A DNA stretch of 64,000 nt from Anniella stebbinsi (Eukaryota; Chordata; Lepidosauria; Squamata; Anniellidae), in assembly GCA_029215795.1 (NCBI GenBank), contig JARDYH010000002.1:298313973-298377972 (forward strand). Direction: 5' to 3'. The notes under the pieces were generated by a model. It worked only from the letters and a program-made list of their open reading frames with translations. It was not told the DNA's origin and did not search any database. A program made the translations under genes and the position numbers. Positions within the stretch are counted from its first letter, which is position 1; each line of letters begins with the position of its first letter. This document shows positions 22,860 through 35,469 of this stretch, piece by piece.

Positions 22860-25800
22860 TCTAGAGGTACCCATTAACATTCTAAACAAGTTCTTATTAA
22901 TCTACTTACAATCCTGCAAGACCTCCCCAGCCTTGCATGTGAGTTATACCTGACAATACACAAAGACATCTTATCTACTGTTTAAAGTGTTTTTAATAAA
23001 TAATCATTTATTTTATTCATCAACATTCAGTGTGGCATCAAGATAGTCAATTTGAGACGAAAGGTATACTATTGGGAATATATGGTGGTAGCAGTGTTGG
23101 GAGTGGTCAAAATCTGGTAGGAAAATCAGTATTTCCTTGATCTGAGTTGGAAAGTGTATAAGGGGCAAGGTTTGAAGTGAAAAGATACCCCCCTTATACA
23201 CCAGAAATGTACCCACAGCTTCAGGGAAGGGATCCCTAGGGGAGGGGTATGACACTGCCCACTTTGGGCTCTGTTCCTATCCACAATTAGCATGCAACCC
23301 CTGACAGATTGCCCCTATTGCTGTATGGTAGGAAATTAAAATTGCAACCACCCAGCATCAACTGGAGGAGTGCCATCACTGGGTATGCCTGCTTGTGGAG
23401 ACTGTGACAAGGGACCTCTCAAGCCTGGAACCAGCCCTGGTTCATATATGTCATAGGTCAGGTCACTGGGTAGACTAAAGGACATTACTTTGCAGGGAGA
23501 TTAAAATACCTATCCAAAAGCCTTCCGTATCCAATGAAAAGGCAGCATTTGCTTACGTCCATGAACTTTATCCTCTCTTTTGGAGGATTAAAATCAACGT
23601 ATCTTACAAATACTAACAACCATTGTAAAAATACATAGGGCTAAAAAGCCAAATTAAAAAAAACAATTAAAACATAGTAAATAATTAAAAGGATGTCTGA
23701 AAGGCCTGTCTAAATAAGATATTTGTCTTCCAGAAGATTAATATAGAAGAATTGGAGGAAGTTCCAAACACTGGAGGAAGCATAGCGAAGCCTTGCTCCT
23801 AGGTCCCACGTAGGAAACCCAATCAAAAATTGTTGTCTGTTTTCAGATGAGAAACAGGGCTGAATGATATATACAGGACCCAAATATGGGATTAAAATCT
23901 GTACCTTGATTTAGGGTGGGGGAGAGAAGCGGTCGCAAGGAAAAAAATCTCTCTCTTTACGAGATTTTCTATGGTATGAAAAAAAGATGAAAGTGGTGGT
24001 GGGAAAAATGGGGGGGGGGAGTATGAGTGGAAGATGATGACACCCATACTGCCTCCCCTGTAAAAAAAAAAAAAAATCATGTTTGAGGCAGTGCAGTTGC
24101 ACAACCACCTTGGAGTACCCCAAGCCATTGGCTGCTTGTTGTCAATGGATAATCATCACACACTTCACCAAATTAGTAATTTACAAAATATATTTTGTCC
24201 CAATATAATCCATGTTCAGTACAAGGCTCTGGGCAATGCAAAAGGCCATTCTACCACCTCTGAAATGTAATCAAAGCCCTGTTGGGCACTTAACCAGCTA
24301 GAGTGAAAGAGTCCAGTGCAGTTTGGTTGTCTGGCTGTATGGACTCAATATGTATTTATCACATTATTATTATTCCCCTATATGTACAGGGAGTTTTAAC
24401 AGATAATATAGGAATGATCACACTGAAGGTGATGGATGAATACTCAAAGGGAAGTTCATGGTCATTCCCCTCTGTTTCCTATGCCTCATTCCTGATCAGA
24501 TCCAAAGATCAACATAATATGTCAATGTGCATTAATATTTGTCGAGCATTAGAGCATCTGTACTCTTCGGAAACATTGCTCCAGATTAAAATGTGACTAT
24601 ACTGAAAGTTCTTGTTCAGCATGTCTGGACAGCTTCTGTGCATAGATGGCTCACAAGCATGTCGTACAAAGTATTTTATTTTGTGTCTCTGATTCAGTGA
24701 ATTCAATGCACATTTAGTGCCAACAGACATTGGCGAAGTCTATGTGACCAGAGATTTTGCAGGCGTAGTCATAGAACAATTCTAATTTAGCTAATTTCTT
24801 GACTGGCAGTATCCCCTGCTGTTTTAGTCCTGTCGTCCTTCTGATCTGAATAGAATATCATCGCTGTGCCAAACTGAGTTTTCTTTTCTTTACATGTAAA
24901 TTTGCTTACCTTAAAGAAGAAATTCATTTTGAAGGGAAACAAAGATTTAAAAAGAAAGAAAAAACGGAAGCCCTTCTGCAATATTACAAACAGACAGACT
25001 GAAAGAAAAAAACTTTTGATTGCAGTAGATTCTCCTTTTTTATTTTGTGAAGTGAAAAGGATTCTTCCAGATTCATTATACAGTTCTTAAGCTGTAAATA
25101 TATGAAGTAACAGAAGAAAGTGGTAAAATGCAATCTCAAGTGAAATGAAACAAGAGAGCATGCAAGAATTGCTTGAAGCCTTGCTTATTTGTTCTTATAT
25201 TTCTTTTCTTTTTTTTTAGATGCAGGCTGACACTTGCATACAAAGTGTTTACTTTGCAACAAGGGTGAAAGCATGCCCTTAATTTATTTTTTGTCTTGAT
25301 ATTACCACATATTTTTGGAGGGGGTGATTGCTTAAAAAACCCTAGATTTATTGAACAAAGAACTACAACCCAGGTATTATACTTTAATTTTTAAAGGACC
25401 ATAGGGTTAAAAAAAATCTGCTAGGTATGTCTTGGATGGTTGGATGCACTTGAGTAGATGCACTTCTAACTGTATCCAGACAATCATTACATAACAATGA
25501 AAAATATGAATAGGTAGGACTAAAGGATAAAATGGCAAATGTAATTTACCTTTTAAACTTGCCTTCCTGTGTCTGTTCAGTAGTCCCCTAAGATAATGGC
25601 CTCTGGTGGGAAGTTTCTAAAGCAAACAATGTGAAATTTGTCTTTGTTCGTACCTGTCTGAGCATTGGCCTGAAAGGAGCTATCTCCAATAGCCACAGAA
25701 CCACACCAATGGGCCACTACAAACATCCTAGCAATCCATTCAATATTCTTCCTATTCCTAACCATTAATGGGTACTGCAGGCAGATCTTAAATTAGAATC

Positions 25801-26562
25801 TATAAATGAACTGATTTGAAAAATGTCAATATTTATACCAATACATTAACTTGTACCCATCTCTGTACCACAATAATTCTCTGAACCAAAGTGAGCCATC
25901 TTCTGTCTCTCAGATGTTCTGATCTAAACGCATCCTTAAATCACAGATTTACCGCTTGAAACTTCTTGCACTTACATAGCCTTCCACATACTCACATACC
26001 ACCCCCAACAACAACAGCAACCCTGATTCATGGGCACATCAATACACACATTGCTGGATCACCTAGCAATTGCTGAGTTCACTAAATCAACGACAGATCT
26101 GCTGACACAGGAAACAGCATCACCTTACACAGTGCTATCAAGCTACTCATACTTCACACCCTGAGGCATTTCAGTGATACGTTGTGGTAAAATCATGATA
26201 TGAACTGCTTATAAAGACAGGACTTCTGTTTCCAATGCTTCGACTAAGCCACTCAGCCATTGTTAACCTCACCTCACCCTCATTAATTTCAAATTGAACA
26301 TAATGGGCTTTCGACTTACTGTTTGGCACTGACCTAGAAATACATGTTCCAGTAAATGGGAGTTTAAAAATTACAGTATTAGGAAATCCATCTATCACTG
26401 GTCTACTGAGTTTGGTCCACCAACAGGATTCCTGAGCTCTCTGGGGGAAGTATCTACTGACTTTAAAGGATGCAATAGCCCTCTTCTCATTATCGAATAT
26501 CTGTAGAGAGAAATTTAATCATGATGGCAATACAGTCATTTGCACGTCTGCAGTGTGTCTAT
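22860..26562. other. Mostly unresolved AT-rich sequence
   Basis: At 23470-23800 there is weak resemblance on the minus strand to a LINE 3' region (A-rich, then 'ggaggaagttccaaacactg'), too decayed to type. Homopolymer runs lie near 24010 (G) and 24062 (A). I recognise no exon. Confidence 0.4.
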
Positions 26563-27290
26563 TAGGGATGTGCAGCGGATCAGGTCCAATCCACGATATG
26601 GACCCAATCCGGCCAAATTCGGATAAAACGATTCAATCCCAAATATTTGGACAGTCCAATCTGATCCGATCTGAAGGGACCCAATCCAGATTGGAAAAAA
26701 TCGGAGGATCGGACCTTCATTGGGAAAACATGGTGGTGGGTGGTGGTGATCTCCACCTCCCTCCCTCCCCCCATCCATGCTCCTTACCTGCTGGCTCCTC
26801 GTTGCCATCCGCTGCCACCCACTGCTTCCGTACTACTTTGAAACAGGCCTTATGGCCTGTTCCACAATAGAGCGATGGCGCGCCAGGTGATGTCATCACT
26901 CGCCGCACCCTCACTCTACTGTAGAACAGTAGTACTGAAGCAGCGGGCGGCAGTGGATGGCAGCAGGGAGGCAGCAGGTAAAGAGCATGAGTGGGGGGGA
27001 GGGGGGAGGTCCCCGTTATCTGCCACTGTCCCGCGCTGCTGTCCTCTGCTTCCATACTACTGATAAACAGGCCACAAGGCCTGCTTATCAGTAGTACGGA
27101 AGCAGCGGATGGCAGCGTGGGACGCCAGCAGGTAAAGAGTGTGAGTGGGGAGTGGGGAGAGAGGGAGGGAGAGGGAGGTCTCCACTTACCTGCTGGGGCA
27201 GTCTGCTTCTGTCTGCTGGTCCCTTCTACTGAGAAACAAGCATCGCGTCCTGCCTCTCAGTAGAGCGCCGGGTGGGGAGAGAAAATCCTT
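26563..27290. mobile_element. Non-autonomous hAT-type element, copy C (right end missing)
   Basis: The left end TAGGGATGTGCAGCGGATC matches the family, followed by subterminal 'gatccgatctga' text. The interior is the GC-rich hairpin type of copy B, with 'cgctgccaccc' and 'actactg' blocks, a 'gtgatgtcatcactc' site and inverted 'tactactgataaacaggcc'. No complementary right end or second octamer GTGTCTAT is present, so the right boundary is approximate and the copy is truncated. Confidence 0.75.
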
Positions 27291-27592
27291 TCTGTTGGAA
27301 CTTTCCTTTCCACTAGCAGATGACTGGCACTGGATCAAACATGGAGTCACCAACTGCACATACAAGCCTATGAAGGTGTATATGGTGGTGGGACAGGGCT
27401 TGCTACTGCTGTCTCACTCCCTTCCTATACACATGGGAACATGTGAAGAGGGCTTATGCTAACAATTTGGACTATTGGACTACCCCTGAGGGGGAAGTTT
27501 TATCTGTGATTGATGGGATAATAATTGGGATAATTGATGTGATAATTAATTAGACCAGGTGCAGATTCTAGGAATTTTGTTTGAAACAGCCC

Positions 27593-27627
<35 letters not shown>

Positions 27628-28057
27628 TTAATCAGCAAGAGATAGCAGTAGCTACGAGTTACATTCTCCACTGCAGGACAATTTACACTGGTGCTGTCCT
27701 GTATGATGAGCAGTCTGAAAAATCAAGGCATTCATTGCCCAGAGATTGGATCTACTTATGCTCAATTACTTTCTAGAGACATTGATGCAGCTTTAGCTTG
27801 ACTTGCAGCTGCTACTTTAAAGGCAAAGTCATGGTTTGAGCTATCAGCACTTTTTTACTGTTTGACTTCGACCTGTCTCACTTGTTGATGCAAAGACTGT
27901 GTTTGGAGGGCAACCACTTGTGAGCTGGCTAGTGAAAGTAGCTGGGAAAAGCGGAGTCCTTTCCTGGCTAGGTTATTAATGGATCATTAAGAAAGGCAGG
28001 AGGCCAGATGGCCTGAAAATTGCAGTTGTTTGGACCCTGTTCAAAGCAGCAAACCTG
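27291..28057. other. Unresolved, with (TTG)n
   Basis: A TTG microsatellite lies at 27594-27627. Otherwise no recognised feature. Confidence 0.4.
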
Positions 28058-28176
28058 GAGCCTATCTACACTACTGCTTTAAAACGGTTTATAACAGTTT
28101 TAAACCGGTCAATAATGGTTATTAACTGGTTTAAAACTGTTATAAACCGTTTTAAAGCAGTAGTGTAGATAGGCTC
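28058..28176. mobile_element. 119-bp palindromic MITE, copy 1
   Basis: The left arm starts GAGCCTATCTACACTACTGC and pairs with the right arm without a mismatch for 49 bases; only a short centre differs. Related palindromes occur at 42948-43089 and 48312-48386. It has no coding capacity. A target duplication is not clear, so the superfamily is unknown. Confidence 0.85.
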
Positions 28177-28359
28177 AAAGATACCGTTTTCTTAGCCAAC
28201 AATACTGTTTTCAACTGTTCCATTTAGTGAACAGACACCTGCCAGCTTCAGAGATACATGGATACTAGTAGCTTTCTAAACCCAAGTTTGGTGTTCAGCC
28301 TGGGTAAGGCACTGAGAGTGTATTTGTGGCCTTGCTCAACAATCTTTACCTCAGTGTTT

Positions 28360-28700
28360 TATTTATTTATTTATTTGATTAGTATCATGCCCTTCCTCAC
28401 AATGACCCCAGGGTGGCTAACAAATTGTATAAAAGACACAGCACACCAGAAGAATATATAAACCACTGGACAGGATCTTTTATTGCAAAATCTAGTAATC
28501 ACATATAACACACAAATAATAAAAACTTTCAGGCCTGGTTCCATAAACTGTATGACAAGATAAACCAAATATATTTCGACACAAAGTCTACATCAGTGGC
28601 ATAATACCATCGTAAAAAATTAACAGACTTAGTGTTTTGTACTGAAACCTTTCAAAGGAGGAAGACTAAGCAATTCTCTTCAAATACCTGTTGCAAACAA
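28360..28700 (-). mobile_element. LINE 3' tail plus a fragment related to the 61556 MITE
   Basis: A TTTA run and 'gcccttcctcacaatgaccc' resemble the inverted 3' end of a LINE. Further right, 'tttcgacacaaagtctac' and 'atcagtggcata' resemble the 'tttcgacaatttgtcttc' and 'ttcagtggcc' core of the palindromic MITE at 61556-62179. Both assignments are weak. Confidence 0.4.
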
Positions 28701-29235
28701 CAAACATCCAAAATAGACAATTATTCTTCAATATGATTATTGGTAAAAAACCTTCCAAAACCAATTAATATATTAATATATCAATAAAAATCAAAGCAAC
28801 TGGTAAGTAAGAGTTATATCTACCTATCCACATATAAACACACACACATACACACACAGTGGCCTCCGAGAGTATATTTCATAAGTATCCCAGTGACTGT
28901 ATTTGTTTTCTGTTGCCTTTTGGACACAACTGAAGGTATGGGTTTTGACCCAGAAGCCCTAAATAGCTTTGGACATTACTTACCTCAGACATTGCCTCTT
29001 CCCTGCTCATTGGGGGCAATTATCTTCCCATGTGGCAATTCGGTCATAGGACTACATTAGCACTTCAGAAAGAAATAAGATGAACAAATATCTTTGGGGA
29101 ACCCAGACCATGATGCCACATATTTATAACCGGGTAGGTAAAATTCCTGCATAATGAAACCAGAATGTCGTCCTACTATTGCTGGGTCAGGCTCAGTCTT
29201 GGGGCAGTCTATGGAGCAATTCTCTACAACAAAGT

Positions 29236-29692
29236 CAAAATATTTATTTATTTATTTATTACATTTGTATACCACCCCATAGCCGAAGCTCTCTGGGCGG
29301 TTTACATAGGATTAAAACAATTAAAAACAATATAAATTAAAACAGCAAAAACATACAACATACACACATACATTTAAAACCGCTACAACAGCCCAAAAAA
29401 GCTACAAAAAACAACAACAAAACAAACAAACCCAGGCTCCTCAGATATTGCCAAATGCCTGAGAGAAGAGGAAAGTCTTGACCTGGTGCCGAAAAGATAA
29501 CAATGTTGGCGCCATGCGGGCTTCATCAGGGAGATCGTTCCACAATTGGGGGGCCATCACAGAGAAGGCCCTCTCCCTTGTTACCGACCTCCGAGCTTCC
29601 CTCGAAGTAGGCGTTCGGAGGAAGGCCTTAGATGTTGAACGTAGTGTTCAGGTAGGTTCATGTCGGGAAAGGCGTTCTGTCAGATAGCAGAG
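29236..29692 (-). mobile_element. L2-type LINE, 3' portion
   Basis: It opens with a TTTA tail at 29242-29262 and 'ccccatagccgaagctctct', then A-rich 3' UTR. The broken end of ORF2 is seen on the plus strand as 'gagatcgttccacaattgg' and 'agaaggccctctcccttg'. It is 5' truncated near 29692. Confidence 0.8.
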
Positions 29693-29800
29693 ATAAGATT
29701 ATCAGTCAGGAAGGTCAGTCCAAAACCAGGGTAAAACTAAGGTCTAGCAGGTGTCTAGGGGCAGCAGCACAGATTCTCAGAAGCAGGATCAGGAAAACTA

Positions 29801-30129
29801 GGAAGCGTCATCACACGGGGAATATTGCATTTGCTTACCATTGCTTCTCCTCCCCCCCGCATGATTGTCCCTCATTACTTCCTCTTTTGAAAGAGGAAGT
29901 AAACAATGTGCACGAGGCCCATTTAGTGCACCGTTTTGATCATGCTGCTTCTCCTGCACACAGCAGGAGATAGCGGCAACTTCCATCTTTAAAAATAAGT
30001 TGGACTTACTGGAGTTTTTTTTTGTTGTTGTTGCATGAAGGTTAGAAGGGGTGGGAGGTGGACATCGTCATGAGAGGGACCTGTGAATATCTGTGAGAGT
30101 GTGCAATAAAACACTCAACTAATGTAGCT
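29801..30129 (+). mobile_element. Harbinger-like MITE
   Basis: The ends 'ggaagcgtcatcacac' and 'gttgagtgttttattgc' (complemented) are weakly inverted and flanked by CTA on both sides (29798-29800, 30130-30132). The interior aligns with 20490-20815 inside the 1.4-kb Harbinger-like element, including 'agaggaagtaaacaa' and 'cacacagcagga', and in reverse with 4679-5026. Confidence 0.6.
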
Positions 30130-30132
30130 CTA

Positions 30133-30869
30133 GGTTACAGGGGTCTAGGAGCTAGAAGGAAGCTGTTCCAACAAGCAGCAGCTCTCTTCCAAGAGTTTAT
30201 GTGGCCTGCATTTCCAGAGCCAAACCAGGTGCAGCTGTGCACAGTTAGTCCTGTCTTCAGGGTCTCCCTATTCCAGAGGAGTCCCTTACTCTTGAGTAGT
30301 CCTTTACTCATGAGGAGCCTGGTTGATTTGGGCCTTGAAGCATGTGCTTGGCCTGTGCCTCCACATGCTGGTGTCAGCATTTTCTGAGGCTTGGGGATGA
30401 CTCAACCTACTCCTTTAATTCCACAGGGAAACATCACAAGGAGAGAAATTGGGGAACTCTCCCACAGGTCTACCCATGTCTTCTCTGCAGACAGGCCTAG
30501 TGTAGCCGCTTCCAAGATTCTGGGGTTGGCCAGAGTAGTGCTGGAATCGGGGGCTCACCTGTCCCATAAGGTCTTTGGGTTTTGCAACATCCGAGTCTTT
30601 GTCAAAGGAGGAGGTTTCCAGGACATTACAGTATCAGGACCTGGAAAAAAAATCCGGGACTTCTTGGCTTTCCAATTTCTCAGTCAATTCCCATAGGTGA
30701 TTATAATACATGGTGTAAATTCCACACAGTATACTATCATGCCACATCATTGTGGAATAACCCAGGGCACCAATAAAAAGATGCATAGTGAAAGATGAAA
30801 AACAGTGCAATCCTGTATATATAGAAATTCTAGGATTTCTGCTTGGCAGTGACACAGATATAATGATGG
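30133..30869. other. No recognised feature
   Basis: Moderate GC. Several 60-100-codon frames are open, but without motifs. A decayed LTR or LINE is possible; nothing specific is seen. Confidence 0.4.
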
Positions 30870-31078
30870 GCCTTCTTGGTAATGGTGTCTGCTCTGTGGA
30901 ATGATCTCTCCAATGTGCTATGCCAGGCCTCAGTACAGATGAGTTTTAGGTGTTTCTTGAGAATGTAACTTTTTTTACTTTTGCTTTTCCACAGCCCTAT
31001 TTATTGTATTGTATTTATTGTATTCTTTTGTAAACCACTTTGGGATTTGTGAAATGAGAAGCAGTATAGAAATATTGC

Positions 31079-31119
<41 letters not shown>
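30870..31119 (+). mobile_element. LINE 3' end with (TAA)n tail
   Basis: 'gtaaaccactttgggatttg' and 'gagaagcagtatagaaat', followed by a TAA microsatellite at 31078-31119, is a LINE 3' end of the L2/CR1 group. The upstream text 'tctgctctgtggaatgatc' is a remnant of the ORF2 end. Confidence 0.65.
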
Positions 31120-31254
31120 TCTACTTAGACATAAGCTCCAGTGCATTCAGCATGACATACGCTCAAATAAGTGTACATAGGTTTAACAACTTTCATTTCT
31201 TTTGTAAATCTGTGTGTTAGTGTTTATTTTGTAGTCGGAATCTGACCAGGGAGT

Positions 31255-31425
31255 ACCCAGAGTCAAATTCCCATTCAGCCATGAAGTTCACTAGTTGACC
31301 TTGGGCTAATAATTACCTCTCAGTCTGTATCGCAGGGTTCTTGTGAGGATAAGATGGATGAGGGAGAGCTGCCCTTAGGTTCTCGGAAGAAAGGCAGGAG
31401 ATAGATTCAGTAAATAAATAAAATA
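31255..31425 (+). mobile_element. MIR/CORE-type SINE, old copy
   Basis: 'aaattcccattcagcc', 'gaccttgggcta' and 'cgcagggttcttgtgagga', with a terminal AAAT tail, follow the SINE at 18659-18888. The tRNA-like head is largely lost. Confidence 0.7.
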
Positions 31426-31429
31426 TAAG

Positions 31430-33238
31430 AAAACTAACATTAAATATGGCACAGTAGCTTAATTAAATTTAGGCATTGAGAGATGCTAAGCAGGTTGCCA
31501 TCAGTTCAAGGGAAGATATTAAAGATGTTACTTCCAGGCAATATGATTCTTTAATGGCCACAAACATTAAGATGGCTTGAATCATAATAAATGTAATAAA
31601 ACGAGAGGGAGACTAAACAAGGGTCCCCTTTCCCTAGATGAATATAAACTCAATATGAAGCCTGTATGCTGTTACACAACTGACCTTTGATAATTTATTC
31701 ATCTGGATCTCATCAGATATGTAGCCATGGTAATGGGAAGATATGTGGCTACATGAACCTTTCAAAATGTCTTCAAGCTGTGGCCAGATTTAATATGCAA
31801 AATCAAGGATGCAAAGATATTTATGTAAATGTACAACTGGTTTATATTTCTCCAGGATTCTTAATTCAAGCAGTTTTGATGTATGTTCATAATCTGACTA
31901 CAGCCGCTTCTTAGGTTTTCCCAAAGCCATAGATGACAGAATTCTACATAAAAAGACCTGAGAGATATGAAGAATGTGTTTCTTTCTCAGCTTTCAACAT
32001 CAGTCCTTCTGGGTCTCAGTCCAGTTCCTAACAGAAATGTCAAACAGCCATAGCATCTGTGGAGTGAGAGATTTAGCTTTCCTGATCTTTCCTCAGGTTT
32101 TGTATAACACTTATTTACTTGCTTTACTTTTGTTACTTTTTAATACTTCTTTTCACATATCAAGGGTGGAAAAGACCTTTTAGAACTATAGGCAACAGAT
32201 AACTCAATAGTATTTACCCAAGAAAGAAAACTGATGGTTATAAGAATATAATCTTCTAACGAAAATGAGAAGTCCATTCTCAAGTATAAATTTCTAACAA
32301 TTTGAGGATGAAATCCAAAGGTATAACAGGACTGTGTGTCAGAAAATAAATGAAGTCCCAATTCTAAGTAAATAATATGAGATGTTATCTCCTCATGATG
32401 GTAAACTATTGGATGGTAATACCAAATGATAGCCACATTTCCAAAGTCAGTCAAAAATGTTTTGGGGTAAAGAACAAAGTCATATGCTTTGCTTAGCATT
32501 CCACTTTTAGATTACTCATCCCATGAAAGTATCACAGGAAATCTAGGGATTATAACAGCAAAAACAAAACTTCAAACACCTTCTAATCATGTTATTTTAA
32601 ACATTATAGAATGAAAGACAGGGAGGGAAGGCATGGTTGAAGATTGAAATCTGACCCAAAACAGATGTAGGAAGTAGACAAAGAGGTAGGTCTAAAGGCC
32701 AAATCAGACAATATGAAACACATAGCAATGTCTTCTTTTTTCCCCATTTTTCTCTAGAGAGATGCAGGGGGCTTTAACCCCTTACCCCCTGCTATGAACC
32801 CAATCCAGATGGTGGGTGGCCTGCAATTTCTATTGCAAAATAGTGATCCATTTGCTTTATGAAATGACAGGAAAGATAACAGCATACCAGACATTCGATT
32901 AAGAAACAGTTACAAAGGGTAAAATTAAAAACAACTCAGGGCTGATAGCCTTGAACTCCTGAAGGCCATCAGCCCTGACATTGTTACCCAGTCAGTTTCC
33001 CAGACATGCAAAGCTATAAGATGAAGATAAGATATATAGCAACTCCCTTAATTTAATTGCTTCTCATCATGGGAGAAAGGAGCCCCTTTGGGGAAAATCA
33101 ATTGAGTTCTTTGGCCTTTAAATCAGACTTCTGTCCTTTGTAGGTCATTTCTAGAGAAAATAATATTGTCATTATTTAAAGGCTCCTGTGTGTCCTTACA
33201 TTTTGCTGCATCATGGGATATGGTCCCACAATGCAGCA
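31430..33238. other. Mostly unresolved AT-rich sequence
   Basis: The one structured spot is a hairpin with 17-bp arms (one mismatch) at 32936-32952 and 32962-32978, starting TCAGGGCTGAT. It may mark the centre of a decayed fold-back element ending just before hAT copy D. No exon is recognised. Confidence 0.4.
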
Positions 33239-33246
33239 GTGCTGAT
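33239..33246. repeat. 8-bp target duplication, left, of hAT copy D
   Basis: GTGCTGAT here and at 36411-36418 is an exact pair, diagnostic of hAT-type insertion. Confidence 0.9.
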
Positions 33247-33426
33247 TAGGGATGTGCACTGACCCCCCGGATCGGATCGGATAGCGGATCGGAATCGGAC
33301 CTGGTGGGTCGGATCGGATCGGATCGGATCGGAGGCTGGTCGGATCGGATCGGACCAGATGTCCGATCCGGATCGGACGCCATTTTGAATGCTTTTTCCC
33401 ATAGCCAAGTATTGTTTTACAAAAAC

Positions 33427-34475
33427 GCCTATAACTTTTTCATTTTTAAAGATAGAAGGATGAAACTTGGGGACATTGTAGACTGGTTAGGGATAGTTAT
33501 CTGTGAGAAATTTCAGAAAGATTGGTGCATGCGTTTTGTGGCAATTAATTTTTTAATAAATACCCAGGAATGCTTATAACTTTGTCATTTTTAAAGTTAC
33601 AAACATGAAACTTTGCCACATTGTAGGAGGTACCTTGGGACCTATGTGTGTAAAATTTCAGAAACATAGGTGCTTGCCTTGTGTGGCAATTAATTTTAGA
33701 AAAATGGGTAGTAGTGGGGTAAATACAGTTACGCCTCCCATTTTTTTATTTTTTAAGATACAAACAGGAAACTTGGGCACATTACAGGTACCACTTGCCT
33801 TGATATGTGAGTGAAATTTCAGAAACATTGGAGCTTTCCTTGTGTGGCAATTAATTTTTGAAACAATGAGGAAAGAAACACCTATAACTTTGTCATTTTT
33901 AAAGTTACACACATGAAACTTTGCCACATTGTAGGTGGTACCTTGGGACCCATGTGTATGAAATTTCGGAAACGTAGGTGCTTGCCTTGTGTGGCAATTA
34001 ATTTTTTAATAAATACCCAGGAATGCCTATAACTTTGTCATTTGTAAAGTTACACACATGAAACTTTGCCACATTGTAGGTGGTACCTTGGGACCTATGT
34101 GTGTGAAATTTCAAAAACGTAGGTGCTTGCCTTGTATGGCAATTAATTTTAGAAAAATGGGTAGTAGTGGGGTAAATACAGTTACGCCTCCCATTTTTTT
34201 ATTTTTTAAGATACAAACAGGAAACATGGGCACATTACAGGGAACACTTCACTTGATAGGTGTGTAAAATTTCAGACAGCTGGGTCCAGGCATGTGGTGG
34301 CAATTAATTTTTGAAACAATGAGGAAAGAAACGCCTATAACTTTTTTATTTTAAAAGTTAGAAGTCTGAACATTGCTCACTTTGTAGATGGGTTAGGGGT
34401 AGATATGTGTCAGAAATTTCAGAATGATAGGTCCAGGCATTTGATGGCTATGGAATTTTTAAATTACATGTTTCA
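33427..34475 (+). repeat. Seven-module tandem array, left arm of copy D
   Basis: Units begin at about 33427, 33572, 33731, 33879, 34024, 34185 and 34331 with variants of 'cctataacttt' or 'acgcctccca'. Each then carries a T/A-rich block, 'gaaactttgccacattgta', 'gtgaaatttcagaaac' and 'tggcaattaatttt'. Spacing alternates between about 145 and 160 bases, which suggests that two- or three-unit blocks were duplicated together. Confidence 0.85.
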
Positions 34476-34499
34476 AAAAAATTTCTACAGAGGCCAGGT

Positions 34500-34735
34500 C
34501 TTCCCCTCCCGCTTCCCGCGAAGAAAAGGAAACACTGTCTCGTCTCGATCCCTTTGATCCTTGCTAGTATCCATTACAGGGCTCGTGTCTGCTTGAGTAA
34601 AAAAGTGAAAGTAGGAAAGCAGACACGAGCCCTGTAATGGATACTAGCAAGGATCAAAGGGATCGAGACGAGACAGTGTTTCCTTTTCTTCGCGGGAAGC
34701 GGGAGGGGGAGGAAAGGAAGACCTGGCCTCTGTGG
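34500..34735. repeat. Central hairpin of copy D
   Basis: About 110 bases ending 'ggctcgtgtctgctt' pair with the inverse beginning 'aagcagacacgagcc', separated by a 22-base loop. The right side has 9 extra bases in a C/T-rich spot. Composition here is CpG-rich and unlike the AT-rich modules, so it is probably a separately captured sequence or the original palindrome seed. Confidence 0.9.
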
Positions 34736-35357
34736 AACATTTTTTGAAACATTTAATCTAAAAATTCCATAGCCATCAAATGCCTGGACCTATCATTCTG
34801 AAATTTCTGACACATATCTACCCCTAACCCATCTACAAAGTGAGCAATGTTCAGACTTCTAACTTTTAAAATAAAAAAGTTATAGGCGTTTCTTTCCTCA
34901 TTGTTTCAAAAATTAATTGCCACCACATGCCTGGACCCAGCTTTCGGAAATTTTACACACCTATCAAGTGAAGTGTTCCCTGTAATGTGCCCATGTTTCC
35001 TGTTTGTATCTTAAAAAATAAAAAAATGGGAGGCGTAACTGTATTTACCCCACTACTACCCATTTTTCTAAAATTAATTGCCATACAAGGCAAGCACCTA
35101 CGTTTTTGAAATTTAGCACACATAGGTCCCAAGGTACCTCCTACAATGTGGCAAAGTTTCATGTGTGTAACTTTAAAAATGACAAAGTTATAGGCATTCC
35201 TGGGTATTTATTAAAAAATTAATTGCCACAAAACGCATGCACCAATCTTTCTGAAATTTCTCACAGATAACTATCCCTAACCAGTCTACAATGTGCCCAA
35301 GTTTCCTGTTTGTATCTTCAAAAATAAAAATGTGGGAGGCATAACTGTATTTCTCAG

Positions 35358-35469
35358 TGGGAAAGTGCAATGCAATGATTCCCTATGGGAAAGTGCAATG
35401 CAATGATTCCCTATGGGAAAGTACTGTCCAATGAATCCTTATGGGCAAGTGCTGTCCAATGAATCCCTC
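35358..35469. repeat. Four-unit 28-bp tandem repeat in the right arm only
   Basis: Four units of exactly 28 bases start with TGGGAAAG or TGGGCAAG (first bases 35358, 35386, 35414, 35442). Nothing corresponds in the left arm, so they arose or were lost after the palindrome formed. Confidence 0.8.

Noticed and set aside
22284..22864. Two overlapping open frames of 157 and 170 codons
   Set aside because: Both are open in different frames over the same GC-rich DNA, have no recognisable domain and extend into a hairpin.
26563..27290. A complete 8-bp duplication for hAT copy C
   Set aside because: GTGTCTAT is present on the left only; no right end was found.
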